Assembly: GCA_963920705.1 (NCBI GenBank)
Contig: OY987230.1
Coordinates: 18,377,320-18,441,319 of the forward strand
Source of the DNA: Odiellus spinosus
Taxonomy: Eukaryota > Arthropoda > Arachnida > Opiliones > Phalangiidae
Direction: 5' to 3'
DNA length: 64,000 bases
In this document: piece after piece, positions 11,840 through 24,310 of the stretch
How positions within the stretch are numbered: the first letter of the stretch is position 1
How the letters are laid out: each line of letters begins with the position of its first letter
Made by a program: the position numbers and the translations under genes
The notes under the pieces: generated by a model
Told to the model about the DNA's origin: nothing
The model's database searches: none
What the model saw: the letters and a program-made list of their open reading frames with translations, nothing else

Positions 11840-12570
11840 GAGTACTCGTTAAGCCTTTTTCGCGATAATTCTTCGATTACTATTGTTTTGAGTAATCTGT
11901 TTCATAATTTGAAATTTGGACCAGATATTCGATAAAATATTAAGTATTATCTAATTATTTAGAAAAATGCAATTTTGTTACAAAATACTATTATTAGTAC
12001 TTGGAAAATAATTGCCAAAACGTCGAGTATTAAAAATGAGTACTCGTTAGGCCTACTCAATTTTTAGAGAACAGCCAAGGCCCGATTACTTGGTAATTGA
12101 TTTTGAAACGAGTGCTCGTTATTTTAGGCCTGTTCTATTAGATTAAAAGGTTTAGAAAAGAGCCAAGGCTTAGTTACCAAGTAATTAATTTCTAAACGAG
12201 TAGTTTAGGCTTAATTATTCAATAATTCAGCTATTAACGAGTAGTATTCATCGAGTACTCATTATGTCAGTCTCTTTAAAAAGGTTTGGAGAAGACCCAA
12301 GGCCCAATTACTCAATAATTTAGCTCTAAATGAGTAGTACTCGTTGAATACTCATTAAGTGAGGTCTATTAAAAAAGGTTATGAGAAAAGCCAAGGCTGG
12401 ATTACTCGGTAATTCATTTCAAAAAGAGTACTTAATAGATTATGCCTATTTGATACGGTTTAAAAGAGCCAAGGTCTAAAAGGAGTAATCCTACTAGTAA
12501 CTGATAGAAATTTTCATTTAGCAATAGTATCGATAAGGAAAAAGTGGTATTGTACTCGCTAAGCCTTTTT
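11840..12570. repeat. Degenerate ~115-bp repeat field (GAGTACTCGTT / AGCCAAGGC)
   Basis: Five to six diverged repeats share an ordered set of words: a self-complementary GAGTACTCGTT-like block, a TAGGCCT or AAGTGAGGTCTATT block, AAAAGGTTTRGARAAGAGCC, AAGGCCCRATTACT and a GGTAATTGATTT-like block. Spacing is about 105-120 bp. The repeats are old and show no coding capacity. Confidence 0.65.
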
Positions 12571-13149
12571 TTAACCACATTTTTAAGCTAATTTCTCAAA
12601 AACTAAATTATTATCACACAGTTTGCAATACTATCGTTCTTCTTATAAACAGCAAAAAGTATGATTTAGAATTTTTCTTTTTTATTGTTTAATTATTTAA
12701 ATATTTTTAATATAAATTTGGATTTATATATTTTTTTAAACGTTCTATAGTTAACGCTAATTTTTAAATTCAAATAACTTAATCCTCCCTATTAAATAAT
12801 TGGGTATCATTAGTATTGTATTTAAATATAATAAAACGAAACCACGAATAACACTTTAAAACGTTAGTAAAAAAAGAAAAGCTGTTGAATACTTTTTAAA
12901 TTTTGCGCAAGTGATGAATTTAATTATTGTTTTATTAATAATTAGATTTAATAATGATGGGTAATGCTGGAATGATGCTATATTTGTTGTTTTTTTTATT
13001 TTTTTTTCAACTTTTTTTCAAGATTTAAAAAAAAGATCTAGAGTTTTTTGTTGTTTTTTCCCCGCTTGGCATTTTTTCTTTCATTTTTTATGATTCTTCG
13101 CTTTTAAGCTTCAACTTGTCATTTACTTTCTCTAATACGCGTTTTTCTC
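12571..13149. other. 3' flank of the ceramide synthase gene
   Basis: AT-rich sequence downstream of the minus-strand stop codon at 13,150-13,152. On the minus strand it holds the gene's 3' UTR. The exact polyadenylation site cannot be fixed by eye. Confidence 0.4.
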
Positions 13150-16100
13150 TCAAGATTTGCGACTGGGCTTGACGGGCGTTTTTATTTCTTCACTGCGTTG
13201 TCCTATACTTGAATCGGAATCGCTACTATCATCGCTTCTCAGATCTTTAATCTAAATTTCGGATTAAAAAACAAGGGACGAAAGAAACACCCAAAAGAAA
13301 ACGAGATTATAGGAATGTCCCTTTTCTAAAGTTTCAATTACGCGTTTTTTTTAAAGGGCAAGGGATACCATTTTAGCAACGATTATAAAAAGGACAAGTT
13401 TTACGTATTTAAGGTTATTTTACAACATTATTACGAATTCAGACAAGGCTTTGGAACGTAAAACGAAAAACAACGGTAAAAACGTTACGAGAGTTTAGCT
13501 TACGATGACAATAAAGGGATACTAGATTCTGGTAACAATTTTAAATGATTTATCAGAACTCGCAAGAAAGGTTTTGTGGTTATTCACGGTAAATTATCAG
13601 CGTTCTTTGACTTCTAAGTCTACTCATAGCTAACTCTTCCCGTTGGATAACAAAGTCTTAGATTACTCTGGGCTAACGTTTAAATCCCCACAACTATACA
13701 ATGGACTTTTTATTGTCCCGTATTTCTCAAGAATTCTTCCGGTTTAATATTTAGGCTTAGAAAGGTCAGATATTGACTGGAAATTACTGCGAAACCTCTG
13801 GTGAAAGTCTAAATCAATTAAAAATCATCTAGTATTCCTTTAAAGGGAAATTTAGAACGATAAATTTTGACCGTAAAAATCCGAATTAGTTAACGAAACT
13901 TGCTTTTGATAATTATAACTCAACTTGGACAATGGACACGGGATTTCCAGATTTATCTAACATTTCAAATACAGCTGGCTACGATATGTAGGTTTTTACT
14001 GTTTAAATAACAGATATTCTATAAAAAAGTTAATTCAAAACCAGAAATATTGTCATTTCGGTTAAGTTACGATGTTGTCCAACACTAATTTAAAACCTCA
14101 GGGCTTGATTGGATAAAATAAATAACATAATAAACATAAGTACACCCAGGAATAATGTAAAAAGTCTCTCTTCAGGAGGGAAGTTTACAATTTTACAAAA
14201 GCCTGTAAAACTTGACTGTAACTTGAATGGACTAAGTAACCAATTCAAAATAGTCATAGGTTAAGTGTTATTGCTAAATTAAAAAAATGTAAGAACCAAA
14301 AGTGATTATTAACTTTGAAGTACGTCTTTTTTTAGCAGAATTATTACGGCCTATAATGGCATGGGGACATTTGTGGTAGGACAAGGTCTCACAAAAAAAG
14401 GTCATGTTGTATACTTCCCTCCCGAAGTGAGGTTTATCATTTACGTTCCGGTAGAAATCCATAATGAAGTTATAATATTTAAATCTGTTCAGCCCAATTT
14501 GGAGACAAACTAACATATGATCAGTCCAATTTCTGACCAAATCAGATGTTTTATGAAGAAATAAAATTAAATCTTCACCTTATTGAAATTTCAGCATTCC
14601 AATTAATCGGTCCCCTTTTTAATTAAACTTTAATCTCTGACATGTACTTATGATTATAACGATATTTATATCCGTATGTATAAAATAGCTCGTCCGTTGC
14701 CCTTTAAATAAATGTTTTAAAGAAAAAATATTCAATTTGAAAGTACTTCGAAAGGTTTCGTCTTTGAATGCTAATTCGTGTGAAGTTTTAAATTTGGTTA
14801 ATTGGTTTGATTTTTATGGATTAATAGTTTTTGTTTTTAAGATAATCCACGGGTTTAATCGAGTGTTAATTTGGTTAATATAGAAAAAAACGAAAAACAA
14901 AAAAAAGCCAGTTAGTGGAATTAATCGGGTTAAACGAGGGAAGGAAAGATAAAGGATGGTTTGAAACGAAGAAGGAGAAAGCGGAGTTTCTTTTAAATTT
15001 TACTTCTTTGTTAGCGAATGCGTGTTTAGCAATCCGGATGATCATCAATGTCCACAAAATGTGTAGAATTTGAAGCGCGATTAACAGAGAGTTGAAAATG
15101 TAATAAGCTGGACTGATTTCCACCACCGTTATCGCCATGACAGACGTGCTGTATATAACTCTACGCGAGACGTAAGAAATACATTTTAAAGTGAGAATAG
15201 AGTCAGACTTTGAGTGATTTATATTTATTCCTTAAATTAAAAACTAGTCTCAGCATAGTCTCTAGTCGATCAGAAAAACAACCCGAGACTTGTAAGCCTT
15301 ATTGGAAATATTCAGGGTTCGTACAAACATGAAAAACTGTAAATGTAAGGGAAAAAAATTCCCTTCATTTCCTTTTAAATATAGAATTTGACTTAATTCT
15401 CCCTATAATCTAAAAATTGCTTTCATTCTCCCTTCAAATATAGATAATTTGTATTTCATTCTCCCTTCAAAGCTAGAAATAATTTGTAATTGAATATTTT
15501 AGAGAGGAAAACAAACTGTGCCAAATTTCTCGCATAATAAAACAAAGATATTGCAATCTTTTCCTTGATCATTTAAAGAATAATTGAGCATTGTTACATA
15601 AATCATTCATGTACACACAAAGGCTTTAAAAAATTTTAAAATAATTCTCATTGAAATAACTTGATTAACTTACCTATAAGGATAGAGTCCCAAACGGGAA
15701 AACAGCCAAACGACAAAAAATAGGGTGAAAGTTGCGTTAGCTATCCTACGCCAACGAAGATATTTAGCCATTTTTGCCGCCTGAAAAACAAACATTTATA
15801 TTTTATCAAGGTTTTTAATTATGAATAGCACTAAAACCTTACCTCTAAGGGACAATCGGCGAAATCGTGAACAACCAGAACTAGAGTACCAACGCGGAAT
15901 AAATTAGATGCCCATGATAATGCTAGCAAAAGTATCGTTACAACGTGATGAACAAACATTTGCAGAAAATCCTAAAGATTAAGCATTTTAAACAAATTAA
16001 GGTCTTAGGGTGAAAATTAATGTAAATCGTACCTTTCGCTTCACGTCTAAAAACTGAGAGAAAATTAGTGACCAATAAAAACCCAATTCTATCATGTAAT

Positions 16101-17327
16101 ACCACCAAATCCCATCGGTAACGGACTAAACGAAAATAAAGGTTTTCAATATCAATTAGTTTAATAATTTGAAACAATATACAATTACTTGTGAAGGAAA
16201 ATATTAAGATCTTGTTTCTTACGTGATTTGGATAGTCGTACCAACAATGCATAGTATCCCAAAGCCATGGTTTCTGAATAATATTAGACAATAAAATTAT
16301 AATACTAACTAGAATTGATAGATTTTATATATATAAAAACTTTTAATTTATCCAACACCGACAGACAACGTGCGGGTAGCTACTTTTTAGGAAGATTATG
16401 GAATAACGAGACAATTACTATGGCAGTAACCATCCCGCCGACTATCTACTTACGTCTGACAAGGTGTAAAGCCCGTAAGCGAAGGAAAAACTATAGAAAC
16501 TACATCTCCACCTTTGAGAGTAAATTTGATCACATTGTTAAAACCAAACACTAAGTTTATAAATATTAATTCAATAACTTACGCGCTTTCAGTAAATTTT
16601 GCCAAGGTTGTTGGTTTTTCTTGTTGCGTTCTTTGTCTTATCCATCTTTCCACTCTTCTCTCTGACCAATCGAGTTGTTTCGCCAACCCTTGTATCTACA
16701 AAGATATATGTAAGAATAATCGCTAAGCTATCGTAGGAGTGTCACGCACCTGTTTGTAGCCAATTCGACCATTGGCCCTGAATGCTTTTTCCAATACTCC
16801 ATTTTCCGGGGCACGTTTTAATTTGGTTGATTTTAATCCTAGATATACACCGACGGGAGCGAATACGAATCTATAACGCGTTATAATGGTTAAATGTAAT
16901 TTAGAAGTTTTTGATTATAACGATCAGGGAGCCTAGGAACTGGCATGGTTCGAGTAAATTAGTTCTCGCACGAATCTAATTACCCTTTCGGTATAATGGG
17001 CGTTTTAACAGTCGCCAAGTCGGCGGCGAAACAAGTAAGGATCGTTACGTTATAATCGTTTTTTCTTCACTTAGTAACTCTAATCTATATATTTTTTAGG
17101 CCTCGTCAAATGATATAACCCGTAGGTTAGTGTACTGACCTTTCTAATATAATCCGAACAATAAATAGTACGACGGCAACGACGAGAGCGTAGTACAGAT
17201 CGTGGAACTGGGCGTATTTTATTTTTTCAGTATTAGCGAAATCTTCCCATGTGTAATTTCGAGGTAGCCAAATATGTTCGGCCCAAAACCACTTGCTAAA
17301 CCTCTGAAACGCGCTAGATTCCGCCAT
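13150..17327 (-). CDS. Ceramide synthase (TLC/Lag1 family, schlank-like), 10 exons, 372 aa
   Basis: N-acylates sphingoid bases with acyl-CoA in the ER membrane. Exons (minus): 17327-17140, 16870-16750, 16695-16583, 16511-16454, 16273-16223, 16125-16033, 15971-15843, 15780-15674, 15160-15004, 13251-13150; 1,119 nt, all GT-AG, frame kept throughout. The N-terminus has an NYT glycosylation sequon (residue 24) and a membrane segment (44-61). A homeobox-like domain follows (about 75-140, with W-S-E-R-R-V-E-R-W). The TLC domain carries K-P-W-L-W-D and the Lag1 motif with the catalytic-type HH (216-217) and H-D-F-A-D (243-247). The last exon is a short acidic serine-rich tail (R-S-D-D-S-S-D-S-D), typical of CK2-phosphorylated ceramide synthases. 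One residue is odd: S occurs where family members usually have W, just before D-K-P-W. A 7.3-kb foldback element sits directly upstream of the ATG. Exon 4's acceptor is my choice; it restores the conserved A-W-R. Confidence 0.93.
13252..15003 (-). other. Last intron of ceramide synthase (1.75 kb)
   Basis: By far the longest intron of the gene; the others are about 50-510 nt. The donor is GTAAAA after K-E and the acceptor is AATTTAG. Inside are an 88-codon minus-strand ORF (14,274-14,540), which I could not assign, and AT-rich sequence. No mobile element with clear ends was seen. Confidence 0.7.
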
Positions 17328-17338
17328 GTTTTAAAACA

Positions 17339-17346
17339 CTCTCACG
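17339..17346 (+). repeat. Target-site duplication, left copy (CTCTCACG)
   Basis: Perfect 8-bp match to 24,650-24,657. It lies 12 bp upstream of the ceramide synthase ATG on the minus strand, so the insertion is in that gene's 5' UTR or proximal promoter. Confidence 0.85.
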
Positions 17347-17660
17347 GGGTGGGCCTAATTGTCGCATATTTTATTGGCAAACCATTTTGGCAAACTTGTC
17401 GCAAGTTTGCCCTGGACCCTATTTGACGCAAATTTTTTTCCCTGCAAACTTGTCGCAAGTTTGCCATAACCCTAATTGACGCAAATTTTTTTTCCCAGCA
17501 AACCTGGCGCAAATTTTAGCCATGCCAAAACCAATATAAATACTAAAGAAATGGCGTTTATTGATAAGTCTAAACAAGTTTCTTCTACAATGATTTATTT
17601 AATTATGTATTTATTTCAAGAATATTATTAATAGTTATGGTGCAGGTTACAACAGGAAAC
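17347..17660 (+). promoter_or_regulatory. Outer domain of the left foldback arm, with TATA-like box facing inward
   Basis: It holds the terminal repeat, two 23-bp palindromes and GCGCAAATTTT-like words. An AATATAAATACT motif near 17,537 is oriented so that a transcript would run into the tandem mini-intron array. An inverted copy sits at about 24,330-24,649. The promoter role is inference from the motif and orientation only. Confidence 0.35.
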
Positions 17661-17689
17661 ATTTTAGGCCATTTTTTATGGTACCAAAA

Positions 17690-20415
17690 TTTGTTTTTAC
17701 CACGAAATTCGTTGGCGCATGTTTTTTGAATAAGGGCAAACCACTTTCAAAAACCGGATTTTCTGCAAGAAATTGGTAAGTTACCACCTGGATAATTTTT
17801 CTTAGGTACATACTAATATATTCTTACCCATTCCAGCAGTTTTTAGCACGAAATTCGTTGGCGCATGTTTTTTGAATAAGGGCAAACCACTTTCAAAAAC
17901 CGGTTTTTTTGCAAGAAATTGGTAAGTTACCACCTGGATAATTTTTCTTAGGTACATACTAATATATTCTTACCCATTCCAGCAGTTTTTAGCACGAAAT
18001 TCGTTGGCGCATGTTTTTTGAATAAGGGCAAACCACTTTCAAAAACCGGTTTTTTTGCAAGAAATTGGTAAGTTACCACCTGGATAATTTTTCTTAGGTA
18101 CATACTAATATATTCTTACCCATTCCAGCAGTTTTTAGCACGAAATTCGTTGGCGCATGTTTTTTGAATAAGGGCAAACCACTTTCAAAAACCGGTTTTT
18201 TTGCAAGAAATTGGTAAGTTACCACCTGGATAATTTTTCTTAGGTACATACTAATATATTCTTACCCATTCCAGCAGTTTTTAGCACGAAATTCGTTGGC
18301 GCATGTTTTTTGAATAAGGGCAAACCACTTTCAAAAACCGGTTTTTTTGCAAGAAATTGGTAAGTTACCACCTGGATAATTTTTCTTAGGTACATACTAA
18401 TATATTCTTACCCATTCCAGCAGTTTTTAGCACGAAATTCGTTGGCGCATGTTTTTTGAATAAGGGCAAACCACTTTCAAAAACCGGTTTTTCTGCAAGA
18501 AATTGGTAAGTTACCACCTGGATAATTTTTCTTAGGTACATACTAATATATCCTTACCCATTCCAGCCGTTTTTAACACGAAATTCGTTGGCGCATGTTT
18601 TTTGAATAAGGGCAAACCACTTTCAAAAACCGGTTTTTTTGCAAGAAATTGGTAAGTTACCACCTGGATAATTTTTCTTAGGTACATACTAATATATTCT
18701 TACCCATTCCAGCAGTTTTTAGCACGAAATTCGTTGGCGCATGTTTTTTTGAATAAGGGCAAACCACTTTCAAAAACCGGTTTTTCTGCAAGAAATTGGT
18801 AAGTTACCACCTGGATAATTTTTCTTAGGTACATACTAATATATTCTTACCCATTCCAGCAGTTTTTAGCACGAAATTCGTTGGCGCATGTTTTTTGAAT
18901 AAGGGCAAACCACTTTCAAAAACCGGTTTTTCTGCAAGAAATTGGTAAGTTACCACCTGGATAATTTTTCTTAGGTACATACTAATATATTCTTACCCAT
19001 TCCAGCAGTTTTTAGCACGAAATTCGTTGGCGCATGTTTTTTGAATAAGGGCAAACCACTTTCAAAAACCGGTTTTTCTGCAAGAAATTGGTAAGTTACC
19101 ACCTGGATAATTTTTCTTAGGTACATACTAATATATTCTTACCCATTCCAGCAGTTTTTAACACGAAATTCGTTGGCGCATGTTTTTTGAATAAGGGCAA
19201 ACCACTTTCAAAAACCGGTTTTTTTGCAAGAAATTGGTAAGTTACCACCTGGATAATTTTTCTTAGGTACATACTAATATATTCTTACCCATTCCAGCAG
19301 TTTTTAGCACGAAATTCGTTGGCGCATGTTTTTTGAATAAGGGCAAACCACTTTCAAAAACCGGTTTTTCTGCAAGAAATAGGTAAGTTACCACCTGGAT
19401 AATTTTTCTTAGGTACATACTAATATATCCTTACCCATTCCAGCCGTTTTTAACACTAAATTCGTTGGCGCAAGTTTTTTGAATAAGGGCAAACCACTTT
19501 CAAAAATCGGTTTTTCTGCAAGAAATTGGTAAGTTACCACCCTGATAATTTTTACTAGTTGTCTACTAATTTATTCTTACCATTTCCAGCAGTTTTAAAG
19601 CGAAATTATTTTGCGCAAAGTTTTTGAATGAGGGCAAACCTTTTCCAAAAACCGGTTTTTCTGCAAGAAAACGGTAAGTTACAACACTGATAATTTTTAT
19701 TAGTCACCTACTAATTTATTCTTACCATTTCCAGCAGTTTTTAGGCCGAAATTATTTTGCGCGAGTTTTTTAAAAGAGGGCAAACCACTTTCAAAAATCG
19801 GTTTTTCTGCAAGAAATTGGTAAGTTACCACTCTGATAATTTTTACTAGTTGTCTACTAATTTATTCTTACCATTTCCAGCAGTTTTTAGGCCGAAATTA
19901 TTTTGCGCAAATTTTTTGAATAAGGGCAAACCATTTTTACGCGAGTTTTTTAAAAGAGGGCAAACCACTTTCAAAAATCGGTTTTTCTGCAAGAAATTGG
20001 TAAGTTACCACCCTGATAATTTTTATTAGTTACAAACTAATTTATTCTTACCATTTCCAGCAGTTTTTAGGCCGAAATTATTTTGCGCAAATTTTTTGAA
20101 TAAGGGCAAACCATTTTTACGCGAGTTTTTTAAAAGAGGGCAAACCACTTTCAAAAATCGGTTTTTCTGCAAGAAATTGGTAAGTTACCACCCTGATAAT
20201 TTTTATTAGTTACAAACTAATTTATTCTTACCATTTCCAGCAGTTTTTAGGCCGAAATTATTTTGCGCAAATTTTTTGAATAAGGGCAAACCATTTTTAC
20301 GCGAGTTTTTTAAAAGAAGGCAAACCACTTTCAAAAATCGGTTTTTCTGCAAGAAATTGGTAAGTTACCACCCTGATAATTTTTACTAGTTGTCTACTAA
20401 TTTATTCTTACCATT
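17690..20415 (+). repeat. Tandem array in the left arm: ~18 units of 146-180 bp, each with a mini-intron
   Basis: Outer units repeat every 146 bp and inner units every ~145-180 bp (the latter gain an extra ACGCGAGTTTTT block). On the plus strand each unit carries a 61-nt segment starting GTAAGTTACC, containing TACTAAT 20 nt from its end and ending TTCCAG, then an 85-nt 'exon'. The first example is at 17,776-17,836. The 85-nt part is not a multiple of three and would not give a continuous reading frame, so a protein product is unlikely. Confidence 0.85.
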
Positions 20416-20773
20416 ACAATAGATGGTTATATAAAATGGGAAAATGGGAATATCTGTCCCAACCATGAAAAAGCCCCACTTATGTGGAAAAGTTAAAAAT
20501 TAACTTTTTTTTTGCTTGAACTTGGTTCCAAGGTTGAGAAAAAGTATAGGATTTTCCATTTTATAATATCATCTATTCTATATTTATTCTAAAATAACAT
20601 TTCACACAATTTCATTATTCAATCAGTTTCAATTAATTTCGAAAAGTAGTTATTTACCGATAGCCTCTTCAACATTGACCAGAAACTGTAGCAGACTATG
20701 CAACTGTTTTCCACGAGGGGTCGGGCATTCAAGGAAATCCCGTACGCTACCCGCTAAATTCAATTTTAGAACT

Positions 20774-21223
20774 CTAAAATCAAAATCAATAATCCCGCAC
20801 GAAATCAAAGTAAATTTTGCTGATTTTGAAATCTGATAAAAAAATCCGAAATCATTAAATCACTAATGAAATCACGAAATCAACGGAGTTAGAACGGGGT
20901 GCCGTTAAGAGAACCTCGAGAAAACCCATGTTCAAACCCACTAGTGTCATACGAGAAGGGCAAGCTGTATCGTGAGAATTTATTGGGAACAATCAGCTCG
21001 AAATTTTCCACAGAGTCCTTGTGATCCGCTCCCCTGTAGAAGGCAAATAGAGTAAAAATTTGACTATGGTCATAAGTTTATACTATTTGTTTCATTAGTG
21101 TGGCACTGGTTACTGAGGCTTAGTCGTGAAGTGATGTAGTTGAAAGGTCATAGATTCTCGTAAAGCGTAAAATAGGAAAAACTTAAAGAGACTACCGGCC
21201 ATTTCTTAACAGATTTCAAAAAA
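20774..21223. other. Central spacer of the foldback element
   Basis: Unique 450-bp sequence between the arms with several AAATCA-rich words on its left side. No ORF, no transposase motif and no recognisable gene fragment. Confidence 0.7.
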
Positions 21224-21589
21224 AGTTCTAAAATTGAATTTAGCGGGTAGCGTACGGGATTTCCTTGAATGCCCGACCCCTCGTGGAAAACAGTTGCATA
21301 GTCTGCTATAGTTTCTGGTCAATGTTGAAGAGGCTATCGGTAAATAACTACTTTTCGAAATTAATTGAAACTGATTGAATAATGAAATTGTGTAAAATGT
21401 TATTTTAGAATAAATATAGAATAGATGATATTATAAAATGGAAAATCCTATACTTTTTCTCAACCTTGGAACCAAGTTCAACCAAAAAAAAAGTTAATTT
21501 TTAACTTTTCCACATAAGTGGGGCTTTTTCATGGTTGGGACAGATATTCCCATTTTCCCATTTTATATAACCATCTATTGTAATGGTAA

Positions 21590-24310
21590 GAATAAATTAG
21601 TAGACAACTAGTAAAAATTATCAGGGTGGTAACTTACCAATTTCTTGCAGAAAAACCGATTTTTGAAAGTGGTTTGCCCTCTTTTAAAAAACTCGCGTAA
21701 AAATGGTTTGCCCTCATTCAAAAAATTTGCGCAAAACAATTTCGGCCTAAAAACTGCTAGAAATGGTAAGAATAAATTAGTAGACAACTAGTAAAAATTA
21801 TCAGGGTGGTAACTTACCAATTTCTTGCAGAAAAACCGATTTTTGAAAGTGGTTTGCCCTCTTAAAAAACTCGCGTAAAAATGGTTTGCCCTCATTCAAA
21901 AAATTTGCGCAAAACAATTTAGGCCTAAAAACTGCTGGAAATGGTAAGAATAAATTAGTAGACAACTAGTAAAAATTATCAGGGTGGTAACTTACCAATT
22001 TCTTGCAGAAAAACCGATTTTTGAAAGTGGTTTGCCCTCTTTTAAAAAACTCGCGTAAAAATGGTTTGCCCTCATTCAAAAAATTTGCGCAAAACAATTT
22101 CGGCCTAAAAACTGCTGGAAATGGTAAGAATAATTTAGTAGACAACTAGTAAAAATTATCAGGGTGGTAACTTACCAATTTCTTGCAGAAAAACCGATTT
22201 TTGAAAGTGGTTTGCCCTTATTCAAAAAACATGCGCCAACGAATTTAGTGTTAAAAACGGCTGGAATGGGTAAGGATATATTAGTATGTACCTAAGAAAA
22301 ATTATCCAGGTGGTAACTTACCAATTTCTTGCAGAAAAACCGGTTTTTGAAAGTGGTTTGCCCTTATTCAAAAAACATGCGCCAACGAATTTCGTGCTAA
22401 AAACTGCTGGGATGGGTAAGAATATATTAGTATGTACCTAAGAAAAATTATCCAGGTGGTAACTTACCAATTTCTTGCAGAAAAACCGGTTTTTGAAAGT
22501 GGTTTGCCCTTATTCAAAAAACATGCGCCAACGAATTTCGTGCTAAAAACGGCTGGAATGGGTAAGGATATATTAGTATGTACCTAAGAAAAATTATCCA
22601 GGTGGTAACTTACCAATTTCTTGCAGAAAAACCGGTTTTTGAAAGTGGTTTGCCCTTATTCAAAAAACATGCGCCAACGAATTTAGTGTTAAAAACGGCT
22701 GGAATGGGTAAGGATATATTAGTATGTACCTAAGAAAAATTATCCAGGTGGTAACTTACCAATTTCTTGCAGAAAAACCGGTTTTTGAAAGTGGTTTGTC
22801 CTTATTCAAAAAACATGCGCCAACGAATTTCGTGCTAAAAACTGCTGGAATGGGTAAGAATATATTAGTATGTACCTAAGAAAAATTATCCAGGTGGTAA
22901 CTTACCAATTTCTTGCAAAAAAACCGGTTTTTGAAAGTGGTTTGCCCTTATTCAAAAAACATGCGCCAACGAATTTAGTGTTAAAAACGGCTGGAATGGG
23001 TAAGGATATATTAGTATGTACCTAAGAAAAATTATCCAGGTGGTAACTTACCAATTTCTTGCAGAAAAACCGGTTTTTGAAAGTGGTTTGCCCTTATTCA
23101 AAAAACATGCGCCAACGAATTCCGTGCTAAAAACTGCTGGAATGGGTAAGAATATATTAGTATGTACCTAAGAAAAATTATCCAGGTGGTAACTTACCAA
23201 TTTCTTGCAGAAAAACCGGTTTTTGAAAGTGGTTTGCCCTTATTCAAAAAACATGCGCCAACGAATTTCGTGCTAAAAACTGCTGGAATGGGTAAGAATA
23301 TATTAGTATGTACCTAAGAAAAATTATCCAGGTGGTAACTTACCAATTTCTTGCAGAAAAACCGGTTTTTGAAAGTGGTTTGCCCTTATTCAAAAAACAT
23401 GCGCCAACGAATTTCGTGCTAAAAACTGCTGGAATGGGTAAGAATATATTAGTATGTACCTAAGAAAAATTATCCAGGTGGTAACTTACCAATTTCTTGC
23501 AGAAAAACCGGTTTTTGAAAGTGGTTTGCCCTTATTCAAAAAACATGCGCCAACGAATTTCGTGCTAAAAACGGCTGGAATGGGTAAGGATATATTAGTA
23601 TGTACCTAAGAAAAATTATCCAGGTGGTAACTTACCAATTTCTTGCAGAAAAACCGGTTTTTGAAAGTGGTTTGCCCTTATTCAAAAAACATGCGCCAAC
23701 GAATTTCGTGCTAAAAACTGCTGGAATGGGTAAGAATATATTAGTATGTACCTAAGAAAAATTATCCAGGTGGTAACTTACCAATTTCTTGCAGAAAAAC
23801 CGGTTTTTGAAAGTGGTTTGCCCTTATTCAAAAAACATGCGCCAACGAATTTCGTGCTAAAAACTGCTGGAATGGGTAAGAATATATTAGTATGTACCTA
23901 AGAAAAATTATCCAGGTGGTAACTTACCAATTTCTTGCAGAAAAACCGGTTTTTGAAAGTGGTTTGCCCTTATTCAAAAAACATGCGCCAACGAATTTCG
24001 TGCTAAAAACTGCTGGAATGGGTAAGAATATATTAGTATGTACCTAAGAAAAATTATCCAGGTGGTAACTTACCAATTTCTTGCAGAAAAACCGGTTTTT
24101 GAAAGTGGTTTGCCCTTATTCAAAAAACATGCGCCAACGAATTTCGTGCTAAAAACGGCTGGAATGGGTAAGGATATATTAGTATGTACCTAAGAAAAAT
24201 TATCCAGGTGGTAACTTACCAATTTCTTGCAGAAAAACCGGTTTTTGAAAGTGGTTTGCCCTTATTCAAAAAACATGCGCCAACGAATTTCGTGGTAAAA
24301 ACAAATTTTG
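21590..24310 (-). repeat. Tandem array in the right arm: ~18 inverted units
   Basis: Reverse-complement counterpart of the left array, so the mini-introns read on the minus strand, the same direction as ceramide synthase. Unit number and overall length match the left arm. The order of sequence variants (for example TTTCTGCAAG versus TTTTTGCAAG units) differs between arms, so each arm has been reshuffled independently. Confidence 0.85.

Noticed and set aside
14274..14540. 88-codon minus-strand ORF inside the last ceramide synthase intron
   Set aside because: Varied amino-acid composition, but no family recognised, no splice context and it lies within a well-defined intron. It could be a gene fragment; not supportable from sequence alone.
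16315..16726. Plus-strand ORFs across the ceramide synthase exons
   Set aside because: Antisense shadows of minus-strand exons 3 and 4 and their introns.
20774..21223. Captured gene or transposase fragment in the foldback spacer
   Set aside because: Stops in all frames and no catalytic motif or host-gene similarity that I can see.
17690..24310. CRISPR-like direct-repeat array
   Set aside because: Units are 146-180 bp with no unique spacers, lie in animal DNA and form the arms of a transposon.
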